Part shown: one piece after another, positions 60,139-64,000 of the stretch
Position numbering within the stretch: position 1 is the first letter of the stretch
How the letters are laid out: each line of letters opens with the position of its first letter
Source: Mesonia sp. K7
Lineage (GTDB): Bacteria; Bacteroidota; Bacteroidia; Flavobacteriales; Flavobacteriaceae
Reading direction: 5' to 3'
Assembly (NCBI RefSeq): GCF_003233725.1
Contig: NZ_QKQV01000003.1
Location: forward strand, 62,001 to 126,000
DNA: 64,000 nt
Translations under genes and position numbers: made by a program
The notes under the pieces: model-generated
Seen by the model: the letters and a program-made list of their open reading frames with translations, nothing else
Databases searched by the model: none
What the model was told of the DNA's origin: nothing

Positions 60139-61545
60139 ATGAAAAAAAACAAAATATATCATATATCTCTAGTAATGATTTCTTCTTTGCTCATGACCTC
60201 GTGTTTTGTAGCTAAAGATTACGAAAGACCAGAATTAGAAGAAGAAACAGAAAATCTTTATAGAACCAACGAGCTGCCACAAGATAGCCTATCAATGGCA
60301 AATATTTCTTATCAAGAATTGTTCAACGATGCTTTTTTAAAAAACTATATAGAAGAGGGATTACAAAATAACCTCGACATTAGAGTAGCTTTACAAAACT
60401 TAGCTTCCGCGGAAGCTTATGTAAAACAAGGAAAAGTAGGCTATTTACCAAGCCTCTCTGCCAACGGGCAAGCAACGCATCAAGAGTTTTCAAAAAACAG
60501 TCAGTTTGGAAGTATCTTTAACGGCGGTTTAACTCAATACGAACTAACAGCCAACCTCTCTTGGGAAGCCGATATTTGGGGAAAAATACGCAGTCAAAAA
60601 CGTGCTTTTGAAGCTTCATACCTGCAAAGTGTTGCTGCACACCAAGCGGTAAAAACACAATTGGTGTCTAGCATTGCCACTACCTATTACCAACTTTTGG
60701 CTTTAGACGCACAGTTAGAAGTTACCCAGCAAACTATTGCTACAAGAGACAGCAGTGTTACGACTATAAAAGCTTTAAAAGATGCTGGGCAAGTAACCCA
60801 AGTAGCGGTAGATCAAAACATTGCTCAGTTTAACAATGCTAAAGCTTTAGAAATAGACTTAAAAGCTGCTATTTTTGAAACTGAAAATGCCCTAAATTTA
60901 CTTTTAGGTCGCGGGCCTATGGCCATCGAAAGAAGTAAATTAGACCGACAATCACTTAACGCAGAAATAGCTTTGGGTTATTCAGTTTCTTTATTGAGCA
61001 ATCGCCCCGATGTAATGCAAGCAGAATATGCCTTGGTTGAAGCTTTTGAAATGACCAATGTATCACGTAGTAACTTTTATCCATCACTAACCATTACAGG
61101 TTCTGGTGGATTTCAAAGCTTAGAATTAGATGAGTTGGTAAATGTCAATTCTCTTTTTGCCAATATTGTAGGCGGTATAGCGCAACCTATATTTAATCAA
61201 AGAAAAATTAGAACTCAACATGAAGTTGCCAAAGCACAACAAGAACAAGCTTTATTAAACTTTAAAAAAGCTTTACTCGTTGCCGGAAACGAAGTTTCTA
61301 ATGCTTTATACAACTACAAAGCAGAAACAGAAAAATTTGAATATAGAGAAGAAGAAGTTAAAGCATTAAAACGAGCAGAAAGTAACTCAGAAGAACTATT
61401 AAATAATGGTTTTGCCAATTATTTAGATTTATTAACGGCAAGACAAAGTGCCTTGAGTGCAGAGCTCAATATGATAGATAACAAATTACAACAATTGTTA
61501 ACTACCGTAACTTTATACAAAGCTTTAGGTGGCGGTTGGAGATAA
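60139..61545 (+). CDS. RND outer-membrane factor (NodT/TolC family lipoprotein)
   Basis: 468 residues from ATG 60139. A TTG at 60106 inside the permease gene is rejected because the later start gives a clean lipoprotein signal (KIYHISLVMISSLLMTSC). Seen: NLYRTNELPQDSLSMANISY, SWEADIWGKIRSQKRAFEAS, SLLSNRPDVMQAEYALVEAF and FNQRKIRTQHEVAKAQQEQA, typical NodT motifs. It forms the channel that completes the pump. A terminator follows. Confidence 0.95.
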   Translation: MKKNKIYHISLVMISSLLMTSCFVAKDYERPELEEETENLYRTNELPQDSLSMANISYQELFNDAFLKNYIEEGLQNNLDIRVALQNLASAEAYVKQGKVGYLPSLSANGQATHQEFSKNSQFGSIFNGGLTQYELTANLSWEADIWGKIRSQKRAFEASYLQSVAAHQAVKTQLVSSIATTYYQLLALDAQLEVTQQTIATRDSSVTTIKALKDAGQVTQVAVDQNIAQFNNAKALEIDLKAAIFETENALNLLLGRGPMAIERSKLDRQSLNAEIALGYSVSLLSNRPDVMQAEYALVEAFEMTNVSRSNFYPSLTITGSGGFQSLELDELVNVNSLFANIVGGIAQPIFNQRKIRTQHEVAKAQQEQALLNFKKALLVAGNEVSNALYNYKAETEKFEYREEEVKALKRAESNSEELLNNGFANYLDLLTARQSALSAELNMIDNKLQQLLTTVTLYKALGGGWR

Positions 61546-61570
61546 TTTTAATATTTGATGTTTGTAAGTG

Positions 61571-61607
61571 AAAAGTCTTGTACCAAAGTGCAAGGCTTTT
61601 TTTATTG
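61571..61607 (+). terminator. Terminator of the efflux operon
   Basis: AAAGTCTTG and CAAGGCTTT arms (one G-U pair), then a T run that overlaps the stop codon of the convergent gene at 61602. Confidence 0.75.
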
Positions 61608-62114
61608 AAGTTTTCCGCCTTTACCTACCCACCAAGGATGAACTTCAACTTCTAACCTTCCCGCTTTTACGATCGGATCGAGTTTTGCCAAACTGTCGGC
61701 CATTTCTATATTTGGTGTATTGTAAACAACAATCCCACGAATATCTCCATCATCACCAAAAGGCCCTGTCAAACTCGTATAACCTTCGTTTGCCATTCGG
61801 GTTAAATGAGCTAAATGTTGTTTCTGTAACTCAGCTGTTTCTGTAGAGTCTTGATTTCTGTTTTCTCCTTTTTTTAAGAATACCATAAAATATTGTTGCA
61901 TCAAATAAGTAGAATCTTCTGCTTTGTAATGAAAAACCTGATAGCCTTTTTCTTCGAGTGCTTTTGTTCTTTCTTCTAATGTTAAAACCTTTGATTCTTC
62001 TCTTTTTGAAATCGTATCCTCTGATTTTTCATCATCTAAATTTCCGTTTTTTATAGTCATCTCGCAGGAGCAAAACAATATTGACGATAAAAATAGAAAA
62101 GTAATTTTTTTCAT
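61602..62114 (-). CDS. YCII-like domain lipoprotein
   Basis: 170 residues from ATG 62114, which overlaps the stop of the CYTH gene (ATGA); the ATG three codons earlier is less likely. Signal KKITFLFLSSILFCSC, a charged linker, then a YCII-related domain (MQQYFMVFLKKGENRNQDST, QKQHLAHLTRMANEGYTSLT, GPFGDDGDIRGIVVYNTPNI), with the His and Asp usual in the fold. The linker between lipid and domain is long (about 70 residues). Enzymatic role unknown. Confidence 0.8.
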   Translation of the reverse strand: MKKITFLFLSSILFCSCEMTIKNGNLDDEKSEDTISKREESKVLTLEERTKALEEKGYQVFHYKAEDSTYLMQQYFMVFLKKGENRNQDSTETAELQKQHLAHLTRMANEGYTSLTGPFGDDGDIRGIVVYNTPNIEMADSLAKLDPIVKAGRLEVEVHPWWVGKGGKLQ

Positions 62115-62584
62115 GATTTCCATGTTTTAAAAGGTTGTTTAGACAAATAGGCGTTATAATATTTTTGATCTCCGGTTACTTCTTCGCCAATCCAATCGGG
62201 AAGATTGATAATTTCATTTTCATTTTCTAATTCAACCTCAGCGATGATTAAGCCTTGGTTTTCTTCTTCAAAAACATCTACTTCAAATATATGGTTTTTG
62301 TACGTAACCAAATACCTGGTTTTAACTACACAACCATTTTCGCACAACGCAAAAAGTTGTTCGGCTTCTTTGGTATCGATTTTCTTTTCCCATTCAAACC
62401 GTGACATTCCAGATGCTGAAGATTTTCCCTTAATGGTTAAAAAAGCTTGATTTTCAGTAATTCTAATACGTACAGAACGCTCCGGATGTGAGCTGAGATA
62501 ACCTTGTTTTATCGAAAATTGCTTTTTCGCGAAAGCCATAAAACCTTGATTTTTGACTAAAAACTTACGCTCTATTTCTTGCAT
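62111..62584 (-). CDS. CYTH-domain protein (class IV adenylate cyclase / triphosphate tunnel fold)
   Basis: 157 residues. The tunnel-fold motif E-x-E-x-K appears as MQEIERKFLVKN, then RSVRIRITENQAFLTIKGKS and FEVDVFEEENQGLIIAEVEL, ending with DWIGEEVTGDQKYYNAYLSK. Members hydrolyse triphosphates or, less often, make cAMP; triphosphatase activity is more likely in Bacteroidota. It overlaps the upstream NAD(P)-binding protein gene by 13 bases and the downstream gene by four. Confidence 0.92.
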   Translation of the reverse strand: MQEIERKFLVKNQGFMAFAKKQFSIKQGYLSSHPERSVRIRITENQAFLTIKGKSSASGMSRFEWEKKIDTKEAEQLFALCENGCVVKTRYLVTYKNHIFEVDVFEEENQGLIIAEVELENENEIINLPDWIGEEVTGDQKYYNAYLSKQPFKTWKS

Positions 62585-63234
62585 ATCTCTTTCATTTCTT
62601 CTGATTCTATAATCGCTTTAGGATAATTGTTTTTAGCTAAAAAATGCATACAATTGTCTATGGTTTTCGCTTTTATTGAGCGGTACTTTTTTAAAGGCCC
62701 AAACATCAATAAATTAGCTAATTTCATTATTTTTTTCCAAGCAAACTCAAAAGGTCTCGTTTCGTCTCTGTTACCATCAATAAGCGAAGGTCGTAAAATA
62801 TAGGTTTCCGGAAGTTGCTGTTTGAGCACTTTTTCTTCCATTTCTCCTTTGGTTTTGTTATAGAAAAACCGACTTTCTTTATCAGCTCCCAAGGCAGAAA
62901 CTACAATCATTTTTGAGATGTTGTTTGCCTTTGCCAATTTTGCAGCCGTTACTGGAATACCGTAATCTACTTTTTTATAAACCTCTTGGTCTGGGGTTTT
63001 CTTCTGCGTACTTCCTATACAGCAAAATACCACATCGGCATTAAACTGGTTTTGGTATTTTTCCAACGCAAATAAGTCGACCAAATGCTCTTCTATTTTG
63101 GGATTTTGTTGGGTTACTTTTCTTCTCGAAAATAATATTACCCGTTCAAAATTATCGTCTTTTAGAAGCAAGTCTAACAACAGATTACCTGTTAAACCCG
63201 TTGCGCCAAGAATAATTGCTGTTTGCTTTTTCAT
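62572..63234 (-). CDS. NAD(P)-binding Rossmann protein (atypical SDR, HTATIP2-like)
   Basis: 220 residues from ATG 63234 (MKKQTAIILGATGLTGNLLL). A further nine upstream codons are open but end in a weak start. Glycine motif GATGLTGNL, DVVFCCIGSTQKKTPDQEVY, KKVDYGIPVTAAKLAKANNI, VSALGADKESRFFYNKTKGE and YILRPSLIDGNRDETRPFEF match the oxidoreductase HTATIP2 type. Substrate unknown. It is divergent from dinB, with 53 bases between the starts. Confidence 0.85.
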   Translation of the reverse strand: MKKQTAIILGATGLTGNLLLDLLLKDDNFERVILFSRRKVTQQNPKIEEHLVDLFALEKYQNQFNADVVFCCIGSTQKKTPDQEVYKKVDYGIPVTAAKLAKANNISKMIVVSALGADKESRFFYNKTKGEMEEKVLKQQLPETYILRPSLIDGNRDETRPFEFAWKKIMKLANLLMFGPLKKYRSIKAKTIDNCMHFLAKNNYPKAIIESEEMKEICKK

Positions 63235-63275
63235 TATAGAAAGATATAAAATAAACTTCAAAAAAGAAGATTGGT

Positions 63276-63283
63276 TAACTTTG
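63276..63283 (+). promoter_or_regulatory. Putative -7 element of dinB
   Basis: TAACTTTG, then TCTT, then GTG at 63288. The short spacing supports the GTG as the true start. Confidence 0.5.
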
Positions 63284-63287
63284 TCTT

Positions 63288-64000
63288 GTGGAGCAAAACA
63301 GAAAAATCATACACATCGATATGGATGCTTTTTACGCCTCTGTAGAGCAGCGTGATCATCCCAATTTACGCGGAAAACCTTTGGCTGTTGGCGGAGGTTC
63401 CAAACGTGGTGTGGTAAGCGCTGCGAGTTATGAAGCTCGGAAATTTGGGGTGAAAAGTGCGATGAGTGGTGTTTTGGCTGCAAAACTTTGCCCAGACCTG
63501 ATTTTTGTACGTCCCGATTTTGAAAAGTACCAAAAGGTGTCAAAACAGATTCGGAAGATCTTTTTTGAGTATACCGATCTGGTCGAACCGCTTTCGCTCG
63601 ACGAAGCTTATCTAGATGTGACCGAAAACAAAAAAGGAAACCCAAGTGCAAGTTTGATTGCCGAAGAAATCAGGCAGAAGATTTTTGAGAAAACGGGTTT
63701 AACTGCTTCCGCTGGAATTTCTATCAATAAATTTATTGCTAAAATTGCAAGCGATTACAACAAACCCAACGGACAAAAAACGGTAAATCCGGAAGAAGTT
63801 TTAGATTTTTTGGAACAATTAGACATCAAAAGGTTTTACGGAATCGGTAAAGTTACCGCAGAGAAAATGTACAACTTGGGCATTTTTACGGGTAACGATT
63901 TAAAAAATAAAAGTTTAGAATTTCTCGAACAGCATTTCAGTAAAAGCGGAAAATATTATTATCACGCTGTTCGCGGAATTCACCGAAGTGAGGTAAAACC
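63288..64000 (+). CDS. dinB: DNA polymerase IV, N-terminal part (runs off the window)
   Basis: 237 residues are visible. Y-family polymerase for translesion synthesis. Seen: RKIIHIDMDAFYASVEQRDH (first catalytic Asp pair), LRGKPLAVGGGSKRGVVSAA, YEARKFGVKSAMSGVLAAKL, EPLSLDEAYLDVTENK (second catalytic Asp-Glu) and GLTASAGISINKFIAKIASD, then IKRFYGIGKVTAEKMYNLGI. Start codon GTG: no in-frame ATG lies before the conserved IDMDAFYAS motif, and its -7 element is four bases upstream. C-terminal half not seen. Confidence 0.95.
   Translation, partial: MEQNRKIIHIDMDAFYASVEQRDHPNLRGKPLAVGGGSKRGVVSAASYEARKFGVKSAMSGVLAAKLCPDLIFVRPDFEKYQKVSKQIRKIFFEYTDLVEPLSLDEAYLDVTENKKGNPSASLIAEEIRQKIFEKTGLTASAGISINKFIAKIASDYNKPNGQKTVNPEEVLDFLEQLDIKRFYGIGKVTAEKMYNLGIFTGNDLKNKSLEFLEQHFSKSGKYYYHAVRGIHRSEVK

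Overview
This window is an AT-rich stretch of a chromosome from a member of the Bacteroidota, almost certainly family Flavobacteriaceae. Supporting signs are the TAnnTTTG type of promoter -7 element in front of many genes, little sign of Shine-Dalgarno sequences, many lipoproteins with an acidic stretch after the lipobox Cys (CSNDDD type), a PorZ-like protein of the type IX secretion system next to recO, a complete Bat (aerotolerance) operon, and lineage-typical domains (DUF4382, GbsR-RND, ferritin-like_2). The genus cannot be fixed from the window alone. No rRNA, tRNA, CRISPR array or insertion sequence was recognised.

Layout. 1-5.4 kb: 5' part of glyS (minus), a coiled-coil membrane protein, a ComF-like phosphoribosyltransferase, an Ig-like lipoprotein and a nitrilase-family amidase. 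5.5-7.7 kb: two paralogous ferritin-like exported proteins and a CBS-domain protein. 7.7-22.5 kb: housekeeping genes (metG, an LD-carboxypeptidase, yraN, mfd, recO, porZ, gdhA, metB) with small lipoproteins between them. 22.5-25.1 kb: a thioesterase gene divergent from the yicC-gmk-nadD operon.

25.1-28.2 kb is the accessory part and the most interesting region. All of it is on the minus strand. Order of transcription: a lipoprotein toxin core with a Gly/Asp/Pro-rich linker; in the same frame, after a single TAA stop, a Tae4-like peptidoglycan amidase domain; a Tai4-like immunity lipoprotein; a broken C-terminal toxin tip with one internal stop; and another small lipoprotein that may be the immunity protein of that older tip. 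The start of the core gene carries four copies of a 7-bp repeat (AGCGTGT). With four copies the natural ATG is out of frame with the signal peptide; with two or five copies it would be in frame. This looks like a phase-variable or recently inactivated polymorphic toxin island. A 0.77-kb non-coding stretch with a GC-rich, structured patch and a 13-bp inverted repeat separates it from gpsA.

29-46.8 kb: gpsA, an EamA transporter, pheS, cvpA, two SulP anion transporters, then a tightly overlapping moxR-DUF58-batA-batB-batC-batD-batE operon. 46.9-51.9 kb: a DUF4382 lipoprotein, an SDR / AlbA_2 / phosphoesterase operon, an outer-membrane barrel and a secreted hypothetical. 51.9-55.2 kb: an ALDH7-type dehydrogenase, 3-hydroxyanthranilate dioxygenase and an isoaspartyl peptidase. 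55.3-61.5 kb: a GbsR/MarR-type regulator with a candidate operator, followed by a tripartite RND efflux pump. 61.6-64 kb: a YCII-like lipoprotein, a CYTH protein and an NAD(P)-binding protein (minus), and the 5' part of dinB (plus).

A recurring feature is a -7 element that ends only 4-6 bases before the start codon (glyS, the genes at 2671, 28980, 33193, 33244 and 37649, and dinB), which predicts leaderless or near-leaderless transcripts. In two places a -7 element lies inside the terminator hairpin of the preceding gene.
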